This document shows positions 54,985 to 63,872 of a DNA stretch of 64,000 nucleotides, piece after piece (positions within the stretch are counted from its first letter, which is position 1; every line of letters starts with the position of its first letter). The stretch is from positions 80,365 to 144,364 of the forward strand of contig CAYQXV010000001.1 of assembly GCA_964421675.1 (NCBI GenBank), written 5' to 3'. This DNA is from CALLPQ01 sp964421675 (GTDB lineage Bacteria; Pseudomonadota; Alphaproteobacteria; Caulobacterales; Parvularculaceae). The position numbers and the translations under genes are program-made. Under the pieces are notes generated by a model. It ran no database searches. It saw only the letters and a list, made by a program, of their open reading frames with translations, and had not been told where the DNA came from.

Positions 54985-56910
54985 TTAGCTGCGATCTGCG
55001 TCGTCGCCATCGACTTCTTCGAAGTCGGCATCAACAACATCATCCTCAGCATCGCCGCCGCTGGTTGGCTCATAGTCATCATCGCCGCCACTGCCCGATT
55101 GCTGACTTTGATACATAGCCTCACCAAGCTTCATAGAGGCTTGAGCAAGGACATTGGCATCTTCATTGATTTTCTCAATGGATGAATTTTCATCACCAAG
55201 GGTTTTGCGCAGCGCTGCCATTGCATCATCAATGGCGATTTTATCGTCATCGCTGAGTTTATCAGCATGCTCTTTGAGCGATTGCTCTGTGGTGTGAACA
55301 AGGGCTTCGGCTCGGTTACGCGCTTCAACACCTTCACGGCGGGATTTATCCACATCCGCATTGGCTTCCGCGTCCTTGACCATTTTGTCGATCTCACTGT
55401 CATCCAAGCCACCTGAGGCCTGAATTCGAATGGATTGTTCTTTGTTCGTCGCTTTGTCTTTCGCAGACACATGCACAATGCCGTTGGCATCAATATCGAA
55501 CGTAACTTCAACTTGCGGAATACCCCGCGCTGCAGGCGGGATACCCACCAGATCAAACTGGCCAAGCATTTTATTGTCTGCGGCCATTTCGCGTTCACCC
55601 TGGAACACTCGGATGGTCACCGCAGACTGATTATCCTCTGCGGTCGAAAATACCTGACTTTTCTTGGTCGGGATTGTTGTGTTGCGATCAATTAGACGCG
55701 TGAACACGCCGCCCAATGTTTCGATACCAAGCGAGAGCGGAGTAACGTCGAGCAACAAAACATCTTTAACATCGCCCTGCAGAACACCGGCCTGAATGGC
55801 CGCACCAAGCGCAACCACTTCATCAGGGTTCACACCTTTATGAGGTTCACGCCCGAAAAATGCCTTCACAGTTTCCTGCACTTTTGGCATACGCGTCATA
55901 CCGCCAACGAGAACAACTTCATCAATATCGCCAGATGTCAGACCGGCATCTTTCAATGCTGCCTTACACGGATCAACTGTTCGTTTGATAAGATCTTCAA
56001 CGAGGCTTTCAAGCTTCGCACGTGTCAGCTTCATGGTCAGGTGTTTAGGACCAGATGCATCGGCCGTAATAAACGGTAGATTGACTTCATACTGTGCCGT
56101 TGAAGATAATTCTTTTTTGGCTTTTTCCGCCTCATCCTTCAGGCGTTGAAGCGCCATTTTGTCTGACTGCAGATCAATGCCGGATTCTTTTTTGAATTCC
56201 TTGGCAAGATATTCAACAATACGCATGTCGAAATCTTCACCGCCCAGAAAGGTGTCACCATTGGTTGCCAGCACCTCAAAGACGCCGTCGCCAATCTCAA
56301 GGATCGACATATCAAAGGTACCACCGCCAAGGTCGAAGACGGCAATCTTTTTACCTTCGGTTTTATCAAGACCATATGCCAGCGCCGCAGCAGTTGGCTC
56401 GTTGATAATCCGCAAAACTTCAAGACCGGCAATCTTACCGGCATCTTTTGTGGCCTGACGCTGTGCATCATTAAAGTAAGCCGGTACGGTAATAACCGCT
56501 TGGGTTACTGTATCGCCCAGAAAATCCTCAGCGGTTTCTTTCATCTTCTGAAGAATGAATGCCGAGATTTGAGACGGCGCATATTTTTCGCCGCGACTCT
56601 TAACCCATGCATCGCCATTGTCGGCTTTGATGATCTCAAACGGGACCATCTTGGCATCTTTCGCCACGGTCTCATCGTCATAGGGACGCCCGATCAAGCG
56701 TTTGATGGCAAACACTGTATTTTCAGGATTTGTCACTGCCTGACGTTTTGCGGGTTGGCCAATCAGACGTTCACCGTCCTCAGCAAACGCCACAACAGAA
56801 GGCGTGGTACGTGAACCCTCCGAGTTTTCAATAACCCGTGGTTCCTTACCTTCCATAACAGCTACACAGCTGTTCGTCGTTCCAAGGTCGATTCCAATGA
56901 CCTTACCCAT
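54985..56910 (-). CDS. dnaK: chaperone DnaK (Hsp70)
   Basis: 641 residues. The nucleotide-binding domain has IGIDLGTTNSCVAVM, FDLGGGTFDMSIL and VVLVGGMTRMP; the substrate-binding domain and lid follow, with an acidic Gly-rich tail ending in DGDDADRS. It is the main Hsp70 with DnaJ. A likely heat-shock promoter lies about 250 bases upstream. Confidence 0.99.
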   Translation of the reverse strand: MGKVIGIDLGTTNSCVAVMEGKEPRVIENSEGSRTTPSVVAFAEDGERLIGQPAKRQAVTNPENTVFAIKRLIGRPYDDETVAKDAKMVPFEIIKADNGDAWVKSRGEKYAPSQISAFILQKMKETAEDFLGDTVTQAVITVPAYFNDAQRQATKDAGKIAGLEVLRIINEPTAAALAYGLDKTEGKKIAVFDLGGGTFDMSILEIGDGVFEVLATNGDTFLGGEDFDMRIVEYLAKEFKKESGIDLQSDKMALQRLKDEAEKAKKELSSTAQYEVNLPFITADASGPKHLTMKLTRAKLESLVEDLIKRTVDPCKAALKDAGLTSGDIDEVVLVGGMTRMPKVQETVKAFFGREPHKGVNPDEVVALGAAIQAGVLQGDVKDVLLLDVTPLSLGIETLGGVFTRLIDRNTTIPTKKSQVFSTAEDNQSAVTIRVFQGEREMAADNKMLGQFDLVGIPPAARGIPQVEVTFDIDANGIVHVSAKDKATNKEQSIRIQASGGLDDSEIDKMVKDAEANADVDKSRREGVEARNRAEALVHTTEQSLKEHADKLSDDDKIAIDDAMAALRKTLGDENSSIEKINEDANVLAQASMKLGEAMYQSQQSGSGGDDDYEPTSGGDAEDDVVDADFEEVDGDDADRS

Positions 56911-57355
56911 CGCATTTCTCCTCTAACGATGTCGCCAACAGCCCGCCTGGCGCCTCTTACCTGATTTGAGAGCTTTCCGCAGAAACCCCTATTGGTTCAG
57001 ATCATAAAATTACGCTGGAAAACCGATACAGCGCTCAAAAATGGTCTGCCTCATCAAAGCAGGAGATGCACCCTCTATCGATCGGGCTCCTAGTCTTAAT
57101 ACATCCGTTCATAAGTTTCGGTTAACGCGGTTACCCTTTTGGGCCTTCCGATTGCGTTTCGTCTCGGGATATAGGGGGAGTGGAATTGCCCTTCAACAGG
57201 AACCTCAACTTCAAGGTAAACTTTTTTGCATAAACACCGCTTTTAGGGGCCTGCCCCCTCACTAGTTTTTTAAACTCGGTGCCCGGCCCTAATTTTGTTC
57301 TTTATTTGTTCGCGCAACCTGTTAGGGTGCTGACCATGTCATCGGGAGAGTTGTC
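56911..57355. other. 445-base gap between divergent dnaK and comM
   Basis: No gene is supported. It holds the dnaK leader and candidate heat-shock promoter, and the upstream region of comM with a GGAGAG ribosome site before 57356. Short plus-strand frames here have no coding signs. Confidence 0.6.
57169..57197 (-). promoter_or_regulatory. candidate sigma-32 (RpoH) promoter for dnaK
   Basis: Minus strand GTTGAAG (GTTG at 57197-57194), 18 bases, CCTATAT (57175-57169). This is close to the alphaproteobacterial heat-shock pattern CTTG-N16-18-CYTATNT. The implied leader is about 250 bases, which is long. It is a pattern match only. Confidence 0.4.
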
Positions 57356-58996
57356 ATGGTCGCACAGGTTACAACATTTGCATTTCACGGGGTTGATGCC
57401 CGTTTGGTGAAAACTCAGGTGCAGCTAACCAGTGGTACCAATGCCTTCATCATTGTTGGGCTTCCCGACAAAGCCGTCTCTGAGGCCAGAGAGCGGGTCA
57501 CCGCCGCGCTTTCTGCGGTAGGGCTGGGACTGCCGCCCAAAAGGATTACCGTTAATCTGGCCCCTGCCGATCTGCCCAAGGAAGGCAGTCATTTCGATCT
57601 ACCCATCGCTTTGGCCCTGTTAATGGAAATTGGTGCGGTTCCCCGCGATGCAGCAGACGGGTTTGCGGTGATGGGCGAGTTGGGGCTTGATGGCTCAATT
57701 GCGCCGGTTCATGGAGCCCTACCCGCCGCTATAGCGGCAAATGGCGACAATATGGGCCTGATATGCCCAAAGGATTGTGGGCCGGAAGCCGCGTGGGCGG
57801 CAACGGATATGCCGGTGCTGGCCCCCGCGACCCTGATCCAATTGGTCAATCACTTTAAGGGCACCCAGGTGCTCGGCGCGCCTGAACCAGGCGGGCTTGA
57901 AGCGCTTCCGGCCATACCGGATATGGCGGAGGTTCGCGGCCAAGAAACCGCAAAACGCGCGCTAGAGGTTGCTGCTGCCGGGGGGCATAATTTATTGATG
58001 GTAGGGCCGCCAGGCTCGGGGAAATCTATGCTCGCTGCGCGCCTGCCCGGCTTGTTACCGCCCTTGAGTGCCCGCGAAATGCTGGAAGTCTCGATGGTCC
58101 AGTCGCTTGCTGGCATGTTAAAAAATGGCCGACTGACGCGGGTAAGACCGTTCCGCGCGCCCCATCATTCCGCCTCAATGGCGGCCATGGTTGGCGGCGG
58201 GATAAAAGCGCGGCCCGGCGAGGCCTCCCTCGCCCATCACGGTGTCCTGTTTCTCGATGAATTACCGGAATTTTCTGTCAATGTCCTCGACAGCCTGCGC
58301 CAACCGCTGGAAACCGGGGATGTGCTGATTGCGCGCGCCAATTTTCATGTGCGCTACCCGGCCCGCTTCCAGCTTATCGCGGCCATGAACCCCTGCCGGT
58401 GCGGGTATGGCCGGGCAAGCGGGCGCAATTGTGGGCGCGGCCCCAACTGTGAGCAGGCCTATCAATCGCGCATATCCGGCCCCTTTTTGGACCGCATGGA
58501 TCTGGCCGTTAGCCTGCCTGCGGTCAGCCCCCATGATCTCACCGGCCCCGACACTGGGGAGGCCAGCCATACCATTGCAGAGCGGGTCAAACTTGCCCGG
58601 CAAATTCAGCGCGAGCGCAATCGCGAACTTATTCCTCCGGGCGCACGGCGGCAATCGTCGGCCAGCGAAGATTCGGCATTAGAGGGCGGCCATACCGGCG
58701 ATGGAGGCGTCGAGACGGAAGGCGTTATCAATGCTGCCTTGAGTGATCGCCTATTGGCGAAAATAGCCATACCGGACAGTCAGGGGTCTGACTTGCTCGG
58801 CAGAGCGGTGGATGCGTTGGGATTATCGGCACGGGGCTATCACCGGATTTTGCGGGTCGCGCGCACCCTCGCCGACCTTGAACAAAGTGACGGGATAAAA
58901 AGACGCCATCTTGCCGAAGCAATTTCATTTCGTCTTTCAGGCAATCCCAACCAGTCAGGCCAGCCGGAAATCTCGGCGCAAATTGGATCTGGTTAA
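57356..58996 (+). CDS. comM: YifB/ComM family Mg-chelatase-like AAA+ ATPase
   Basis: 546 residues. An N-terminal Lon-like domain (LPDKAVSEARERVTAAL) is followed by the AAA+ Mg-chelatase domain with Walker A GPPGSGKSM, Walker B VLFLDELPEF, FRAPHHSAS and AAMNPCRCGY, and a C-terminal GLSARGYHRILRVARTLADL. ComM is a helicase that helps integrate DNA taken up by natural transformation. Residues about 420-460 hold a Ser/Gly/Glu-rich stretch (ASEDSALEGGHTGDGG) about 25-30 longer than usual. The gene carries at least five copies of the GCCATACC motif. Confidence 0.94.
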   Translation: MVAQVTTFAFHGVDARLVKTQVQLTSGTNAFIIVGLPDKAVSEARERVTAALSAVGLGLPPKRITVNLAPADLPKEGSHFDLPIALALLMEIGAVPRDAADGFAVMGELGLDGSIAPVHGALPAAIAANGDNMGLICPKDCGPEAAWAATDMPVLAPATLIQLVNHFKGTQVLGAPEPGGLEALPAIPDMAEVRGQETAKRALEVAAAGGHNLLMVGPPGSGKSMLAARLPGLLPPLSAREMLEVSMVQSLAGMLKNGRLTRVRPFRAPHHSASMAAMVGGGIKARPGEASLAHHGVLFLDELPEFSVNVLDSLRQPLETGDVLIARANFHVRYPARFQLIAAMNPCRCGYGRASGRNCGRGPNCEQAYQSRISGPFLDRMDLAVSLPAVSPHDLTGPDTGEASHTIAERVKLARQIQRERNRELIPPGARRQSSASEDSALEGGHTGDGGVETEGVINAALSDRLLAKIAIPDSQGSDLLGRAVDALGLSARGYHRILRVARTLADLEQSDGIKRRHLAEAISFRLSGNPNQSGQPEISAQIGSG

Positions 58997-59560
58997 AGCC
59001 GGTGGACCGGGACCAACACAAGGTTGGCCATACCGCGTACGCGGGACCAACCCACCTTTTCACACGTCGACATTGCCAATTAACCTTGATTATTCAGCGT
59101 CATTTGTAATCGTTTCGAGTGTCAAATGGTCGTTGGTATAGACACAGATTGATGCCGCCACACCCATGGCCCGGCGCACGATCGCTTCGGGCCCAAGATC
59201 GGTCTCATCATAGAGTGCACGGGCCGCCGCACGGGCATAGTCCCCGCCCGACCCAATCCCGGTAATACCGCGCTCAGGCTCCAAAACATCGCCAACCCCA
59301 GAAAGGGTCAATGTCAGGTCTTTATCGGCAACGATCATCATCGCTTCGAGCTTGCGCAAATATCGGTCGGTGCGCCAGTCCTTCGCGAGTTCTACCGATG
59401 CACGCAAAAGTTGATTGGGATATTGCTCAAGCTTAGCCTCCAGCCGTTCCAACAATGTGAAAGCGTCTGCGGTAGCGCCAGCAAAACCGGCTAGTACGGG
59501 ATGTTGCTCGGTGCCGATCCGCCGGACCTTGCGCGCATCCCCCTTGGAGACGGTATGGCC
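57910..59560. repeat. cluster of the short dispersed motif GGCCATACC
   Basis: GGCCATACC or its complement is at 57910, 58404 (complement), 58688, 59026 and 59552 (complement); AGCCATACC is at 58565 and 58766. Outside the cluster, exact copies are at 14764, 15069, 42296 (complement) and 45289, with AGCCATACC near 42232. A random 9-mer would be expected less than once in 64 kb. Most copies are followed by CG or GG. Confidence 0.75.
59009..59057. terminator. hairpin between convergent comM and hslV
   Basis: GGTTGG (59022-59027) pairs with CCAACC (59047-59052), enclosing the perfect palindrome CCGCGTACGCGG (59033-59044). GGGACCAAC also occurs twice as a direct repeat. A short T-run (four T) follows on the plus strand. 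It probably helps end transcription from one or both sides. Confidence 0.55.
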
Positions 59561-59641
59561 CATGCTCACCTGCCCGTCCCCGCCAATACAAACAATATTG
59601 CCGCGCCGTACCGCTAAAATTGTGGTTGCATGCATCTCCAT
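59090..59641 (-). CDS. hslV: ATP-dependent protease peptidase subunit HslV
   Basis: 183 residues. It is an N-terminal-nucleophile threonine protease of the proteasome type; after the MEMHA leader the mature chain would begin TTILAVRRGN. GDGQVSMG and GIGSGGDYARAAA are conserved. It needs HslU, which is encoded at the other end of the window. It is divergent from hisB with 134 bases between, and GGAG stands seven bases before the start. Confidence 0.97.
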   Translation of the reverse strand: MEMHATTILAVRRGNIVCIGGDGQVSMGHTVSKGDARKVRRIGTEQHPVLAGFAGATADAFTLLERLEAKLEQYPNQLLRASVELAKDWRTDRYLRKLEAMMIVADKDLTLTLSGVGDVLEPERGITGIGSGGDYARAAARALYDETDLGPEAIVRRAMGVAASICVYTNDHLTLETITNDAE

Positions 59642-59775
59642 GAGAACGCTCCTTTTGAGTAAGCTTTTGGCAAACCTTGGGATGGTAAAAAGACCTGACC
59701 CAATTCATTGTCAAAAAAATGATGATTTCTTCAGGCCTTGCGCCTATGACCAGCAGACCGGAAAGGAAACCCGAT

Positions 59776-60378
59776 ATGCGCGCGGCCACGATTGAACGCA
59801 AGACCAAGGAAACCGAGATTTTTGTTGCTGTCACCTTAGACGGCACCGGCGAGTATGACATTGATACCGGAATCGGCTTTTTCGATCATATGCTCGAAGG
59901 TTTTGCAAAACACTCCCTAATTGACCTCAAAGTGCGAGCTGAGGGCGATTTGCACATTGATATGCACCACACCGTTGAGGATGTTGGTATTGTCATGGGT
60001 CAGGCGGTTGCCAAGGCGCTCGGCGATTGCGTTGGCATTCGTCGTTTCGGCAATGCCTATATCCCGATGGATGAAACGCTGTCACGGGCCAGTCTGGATA
60101 TCTCAAAGCGTCCTTATATGGTCTGGAAAGTGCGGTTTGAACGTCCAAAAGTCGGCGATATGGATACTGAGCTGTTCAAGGAATGGTTTCATGCCTTTGC
60201 CACCAATGCTGGGTTTTGCCTCCATGTTGAAAATATTTATGGCGAAAACACCCACCACATTATCGAAAGCTGCTTTAAGGCAACCGCCCGGGCGTTTCGC
60301 GATGCGTTGGAAATGGACCCTCGTGCTGGCGACGCAATGCCATCAACAAAGGGCATGCTTGGCAGCGTCCAGGAATAA
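59776..60378 (+). CDS. hisB: imidazoleglycerol-phosphate dehydratase
   Basis: About 200 residues from the ATG at 59776 (MRAATIERKTKET), where the family starts; an ATG at 59719 adds 19 unlike residues. It has two metal-binding repeats: GFFDHMLEG/MHHTVEDVGI and HAFATNAGF/NTHHIIESCFKA. It carries out step 6 of histidine synthesis. It is the monofunctional type, as usual outside gamma-proteobacteria, and first gene of hisBHAFE. Confidence 0.97.
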   Translation: MRAATIERKTKETEIFVAVTLDGTGEYDIDTGIGFFDHMLEGFAKHSLIDLKVRAEGDLHIDMHHTVEDVGIVMGQAVAKALGDCVGIRRFGNAYIPMDETLSRASLDISKRPYMVWKVRFERPKVGDMDTELFKEWFHAFATNAGFCLHVENIYGENTHHIIESCFKATARAFRDALEMDPRAGDAMPSTKGMLGSVQE

Positions 60379-60405
60379 TGTGGACCCCCTATTGAGTTTG
60401 GGATT

Positions 60406-61089
60406 ATGGGTATGAGCGCGAACACACCATATCAGGTTGTGATCATCGATCTTGGTGCGGGCAATTTACGATCTGTGGCCAAAGCGGTCGAGAAGGCAGC
60501 GTCTACGCTTGCAGATGTACCGCAGATCACCGTGTCCAATGACCCCAAAGATATTGAGGCCGCCGAGCGGATCATATTGCCGGGCGTCGGCGCATTTGCG
60601 TCTTGTATGGAGGGGTTAAACAAGCCGCCGGGCCTGCGCGATGCTCTTGAAAGTGCCGCCCGCGATGCGATGAAACCAGTCTTTGGGATTTGCGTCGGCA
60701 TGCAAATGTTCGCCGATATCAGCATTGAATTTGGCGAGACAAAAGGCCTTGGATGGATACCGGGAAGCGTTCAAAAGCTCGAGCCGGCGCAGCGAAATGT
60801 ACGCGTACCGCATATGGGATGGAATGCCATCAAAGGCCAACGTTTAAATGATATGTTTGATAACCGAAATGAATATGACGGCGAATTTTTCTATTTTCTC
60901 CATTCTTATCATTTCGTAGCCGAAATTAATCATAATATTGCTGCAACTTGCGACTATAACGGTCATATCATTGCCGCCATTGCAAAAGACAATCTGCTTG
61001 GTGTTCAATTCCACCCGGAAAAGAGCCAACAGGCCGGCATCGACCTCATCGCCAACTTCTTGTCATGGAGCCCTCAATGTCCGCGTTGA
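60406..61089 (+). CDS. hisH: imidazole glycerol phosphate synthase glutaminase subunit HisH
   Basis: 227 residues. It is a class I glutaminase with Cys in VFGICVGMQMF and His and Glu in GVQFHPEKSQQ. It supplies ammonia to HisF. A second possible start is the ATG at 60412. It overlaps hisA by 13 bases. Confidence 0.97.
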   Translation: MGMSANTPYQVVIIDLGAGNLRSVAKAVEKAASTLADVPQITVSNDPKDIEAAERIILPGVGAFASCMEGLNKPPGLRDALESAARDAMKPVFGICVGMQMFADISIEFGETKGLGWIPGSVQKLEPAQRNVRVPHMGWNAIKGQRLNDMFDNRNEYDGEFFYFLHSYHFVAEINHNIAATCDYNGHIIAAIAKDNLLGVQFHPEKSQQAGIDLIANFLSWSPQCPR

Positions 61090-61820
61090 CCCTATATCCG
61101 GCGATCGATTTAAAGGGCGGGCGATGTGTGCGCCTGCTTCATGGCGATATGGATAAAGCGACCGTCTATAATGACGACCCCGCAGCACAGGCCGGTTTTT
61201 TCGCTGATCAGGGCTTTGCCCATCTGCATATTGTTGATCTCGATGGCGCCTTTACCGGCCGCTCAGAGAACCGCGAGGCGGTGCGCGCAATCTTATCTGC
61301 GACCCAGGTTCCCGCACAATTAGGCGGCGGCATCCGCTCTATGGAGGCAGTGGAGGGATGGCTTGAAGCAGGCATCGCTCGTGTCATTCTCGGCACCGCA
61401 GCGGTAAATGATCCCGAATTTGTGCGCGCCGCAGCCCAGGCTTTTCCAGGGCAGGTCGCCATTGGCGTGGATGCCAGAGACGGGCTGGTTCGTACCGATG
61501 GATGGGCTGGCAAAACCGACCTCACAGCGGTTGATATTGCCCGGCGCTTTGAAGATTTCGGCATCTCGGCCCTGATTTACACCGATATCGGGCGCGATGG
61601 CGCGCTGACCGGCGTCAACATAGAGGCCACCGCAGCACTGGCAGCGGCGGTAAATATCCCGGTTATTGCCTCTGGCGGGGTCGCTGGTATTGACGATGTG
61701 ATCAAGCTGAAAGCAGCCAATGCGCCAATTCAAGGCGTTATCATTGGCCGTGCGCTCTATGATGGGCGCATCGAGCCCGCAAAAGCCCTTGAAGAAGCGG
61801 GGCCGCAAAATGCTCGCTAG
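61077..61820 (+). CDS. hisA: ProFAR isomerase HisA
   Basis: About 247 residues from the ATG at 61077 (MSALTLYPAIDLKGG). It is a TIM barrel with the catalytic Asp in AIDLKGGRCVRL and YTDIGRDGALTG. It isomerises the ProFAR intermediate in step 4 of histidine synthesis. It starts inside hisH and ends inside hisF. Confidence 0.97.
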   Translation: MSALTLYPAIDLKGGRCVRLLHGDMDKATVYNDDPAAQAGFFADQGFAHLHIVDLDGAFTGRSENREAVRAILSATQVPAQLGGGIRSMEAVEGWLEAGIARVILGTAAVNDPEFVRAAAQAFPGQVAIGVDARDGLVRTDGWAGKTDLTAVDIARRFEDFGISALIYTDIGRDGALTGVNIEATAALAAAVNIPVIASGGVAGIDDVIKLKAANAPIQGVIIGRALYDGRIEPAKALEEAGPQNAR

Positions 61821-62592
61821 CCGGATCATTCCATGCCTCGACGTCAAAGATGGGCGGATCGTGAAGGGGGTCAACTTTGTTGGCCTGCGCGATGCGGGAA
61901 ACCCGGTTGAGGCGGCGATTGCCTATGACCGGGCCGGTGCAGACGAGCTGTGCTTTTTAGATATTTCCGCCAGCCATGAGGGCAGGGGCATTTTGTTAGA
62001 TCAAGTCGCGCAAGTCGCAGAACAATGTTTTATGCCGCTCACTGTGGGCGGAGGTGTGCGCAGTACGGATGATTTTCGGCGTTTATTGCTGGCCGGTGCT
62101 GACAAAATCTCAATCAATACCGCCGCCGTTAAACGCCCTGAACTGGTGCGCGAGGCCGCAGAAAAATTTGGCGCACAATGCGTTACCGTTGCCATCGATG
62201 CGCGCAAAACCGGGCCCGGCAGCTGGGAAATTTTCACCCATGGTGGGCGCGAGGCAACCGGCATTAATGCGGTAACATTTGCAAAACAGGTTACCTCATT
62301 GGGGGCAGGGGAGATTTTGCTAACCTCAATGGACCGCGACGGAGTGAAAACCGGATATGATCTTGGCCTGACGCGCGCCATTGCCCGCGCCGTGCATGTG
62401 CCGGTTATCGCCTCTGGCGGTGTTGGCTCCCTCGAACATCTGGTTGCGGGCATTAAAGAAGGCGAGGCAAGTGCGGTACTCGCTGCCTCGATTTTTCACT
62501 TTGGCGACTATACAATAGCCCAAGCGCGCGAGGCGTTAAGCGCTGCCGGCATTCCCGTTCGAACCGTGCGCAACCAAGAGCAATCCTCATGA
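61810..62592 (+). CDS. hisF: imidazole glycerol phosphate synthase cyclase subunit HisF
   Basis: About 260 residues from the ATG at 61810 (MLASRIIPCLDVKDGRI), which overlaps hisA by 11 bases. The barrel has the catalytic Asp in CLDVKDG and LLTSMDRDGVKTGYD. It forms IGP and AICAR with HisH. Confidence 0.97.
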   Translation: MLASRIIPCLDVKDGRIVKGVNFVGLRDAGNPVEAAIAYDRAGADELCFLDISASHEGRGILLDQVAQVAEQCFMPLTVGGGVRSTDDFRRLLLAGADKISINTAAVKRPELVREAAEKFGAQCVTVAIDARKTGPGSWEIFTHGGREATGINAVTFAKQVTSLGAGEILLTSMDRDGVKTGYDLGLTRAIARAVHVPVIASGGVGSLEHLVAGIKEGEASAVLAASIFHFGDYTIAQAREALSAAGIPVRTVRNQEQSS

Positions 62593-62924
62593 CACAGACA
62601 AATCCAGATAGCTTGACCGTTTTTGCGCGATTGTTTGATACAATAAGCGCGCGAAAAGACGCAGACCCGGCTTCTTCCTATACCGCTTCTTTATTGGCGA
62701 AGGGCCCCGCCCATTGCGCCCGTAAGTTTGGCGAGGAAGCTATCGAGACAGTTATTGCCGGTGCCAGTGAAGACAATCAGGCGCTGATTAATGAAAGTGC
62801 AGATGCGCTCTATCACTTATGTGTTTTGCTGGCATCGCGAGACTTAGGCCTAAACGATGTGGCCAAAGAACTGGAACGCCGAGAAGGTGTATCCGGTCAT
62901 GAAGAAAAGGCGGGGCGTCGTTAA
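62589..62924 (+). CDS. hisE: phosphoribosyl-ATP pyrophosphatase HisE
   Basis: 111 residues. It is a MazG-like helical enzyme with KFGEEAIETVIAG and NESADALYHLCVLL, the metal-binding Glu and Asp pattern. It carries out step 2 of histidine synthesis. It is stand-alone, not fused to HisI. It overlaps hisF by ATGA. Confidence 0.97.
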   Translation: MTQTNPDSLTVFARLFDTISARKDADPASSYTASLLAKGPAHCARKFGEEAIETVIAGASEDNQALINESADALYHLCVLLASRDLGLNDVAKELERREGVSGHEEKAGRR

Positions 62925-62954
62925 GTCGGCATGAAACCTGTTTTATAGAAGCGC

Positions 62955-63686
62955 TTAAAGCATTCCCTTTATCCATTGAACCGCTTCTGCGCCAAGAAAA
63001 ACCAATAGGGCCACCCAGAGCAGCCCAATCATCAGTCCAAAGAGGGTTAAAAGCCCATCGCGTTCAATCAGGCCGACAGAAGCAATGGTGACACCGATAC
63101 CTGGCAATGTATTTGTCGAGGGCAGGGGCAATAAAATAGAAGCACAAGGGATCAACAATAAAGCCCCTAAAACCCGTGACCCCGGCGCGCGCGTGACGAA
63201 CGACAATCGTGGATGGGCAAACCGTTCAAACCAACCAATATATTTAGACGCCCGCTCTAAGACATTTTTGAAACTCACAACCGAGAACGACCGCTCTTCC
63301 AGTTTTTTAGGGAGCCACGGCGTGGCGCGGCCCATGGCCATCTGTCCGGCAATCGCCATCATCGGCAAGGCAACGATTTGCGGCAGTCCATAAACAAAGG
63401 GCAGACAGCAGGGCAGGGCGAGGAGCAATAGTAAAAACCCGTAGGCGCGCTGGTCGAGCTGGCCCATGACAGCGCCAAGAGTTGCGCGGGGGCCATCATC
63501 ATCCGTGCCGGGCGTAGGCTCGGCATTCGGCGCGCCGTCCGCTTGGTAATCAGCGCTCGGGGAAGGATCAGCTTCTTGGGCCTCAACCAGCCGATCGAGC
63601 ACATCCATCAGAAAAAAAATGGCACCCTTTTCGGAACCCCCATTGGAACCGGGTCGGTCTTGCTCATTTAACGTGGAATTTTTCAT
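62955..63686 (-). CDS. exopolysaccharide synthesis ExoD-like membrane protein
   Basis: About 243 residues from the ATG at 63686, with GGAG six bases upstream. A polar N-terminus of about 60 residues precedes four to five membrane helices and the ExoD pattern: GAIFFLMDVLDRLV, RAYGFLLLLLALPCCLPF-like, and IPCASILLPLPSTNTLPG. ExoD affects exopolysaccharide and alkaline tolerance in rhizobia; its biochemical role is unknown. It is convergent with hisE. Confidence 0.9.
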   Translation of the reverse strand: MKNSTLNEQDRPGSNGGSEKGAIFFLMDVLDRLVEAQEADPSPSADYQADGAPNAEPTPGTDDDGPRATLGAVMGQLDQRAYGFLLLLLALPCCLPFVYGLPQIVALPMMAIAGQMAMGRATPWLPKKLEERSFSVVSFKNVLERASKYIGWFERFAHPRLSFVTRAPGSRVLGALLLIPCASILLPLPSTNTLPGIGVTIASVGLIERDGLLTLFGLMIGLLWVALLVFLGAEAVQWIKGML

Positions 63687-63781
63687 CTCTGCTCCGCCGG
63701 AAAGTGTATTCATCTGCAATTCAAGCTGTTATAAGGCCCATTCCGCTAAAGACCATTAAGGCTTTACCGTCTTTTTTGTGT

Positions 63782-63866
63782 GCCCCTGTGGCGGAATTGG
63801 TAGACGCGCTTGATTCAAAATCAAGTGTCTTAGGACGTGCCCGTTCGAGTCGGGCCAGGGGCACCA
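63782..63866 (+). tRNA. tRNA-Leu (anticodon CAA)
   Basis: 85 bases including an encoded CCA. Acceptor GCCCCTG (63782-63788) pairs with CAGGGGC (63856-63862). The anticodon arm is CTTGA-TTCAAAA-TCAAG, giving anticodon CAA, which reads UUG. A long variable arm fits a leucine tRNA, and the T-arm holds GTTCGAGTC. Confidence 0.95.
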
Positions 63867-63872
63867 TTTTTG

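Noticed and set aside
57025..57060. CTTTGATG...CCATTTTT as dnaK promoter
   Set aside because: The distance between the two boxes is too short for a heat-shock promoter; the site at 57169-57197 fits better.
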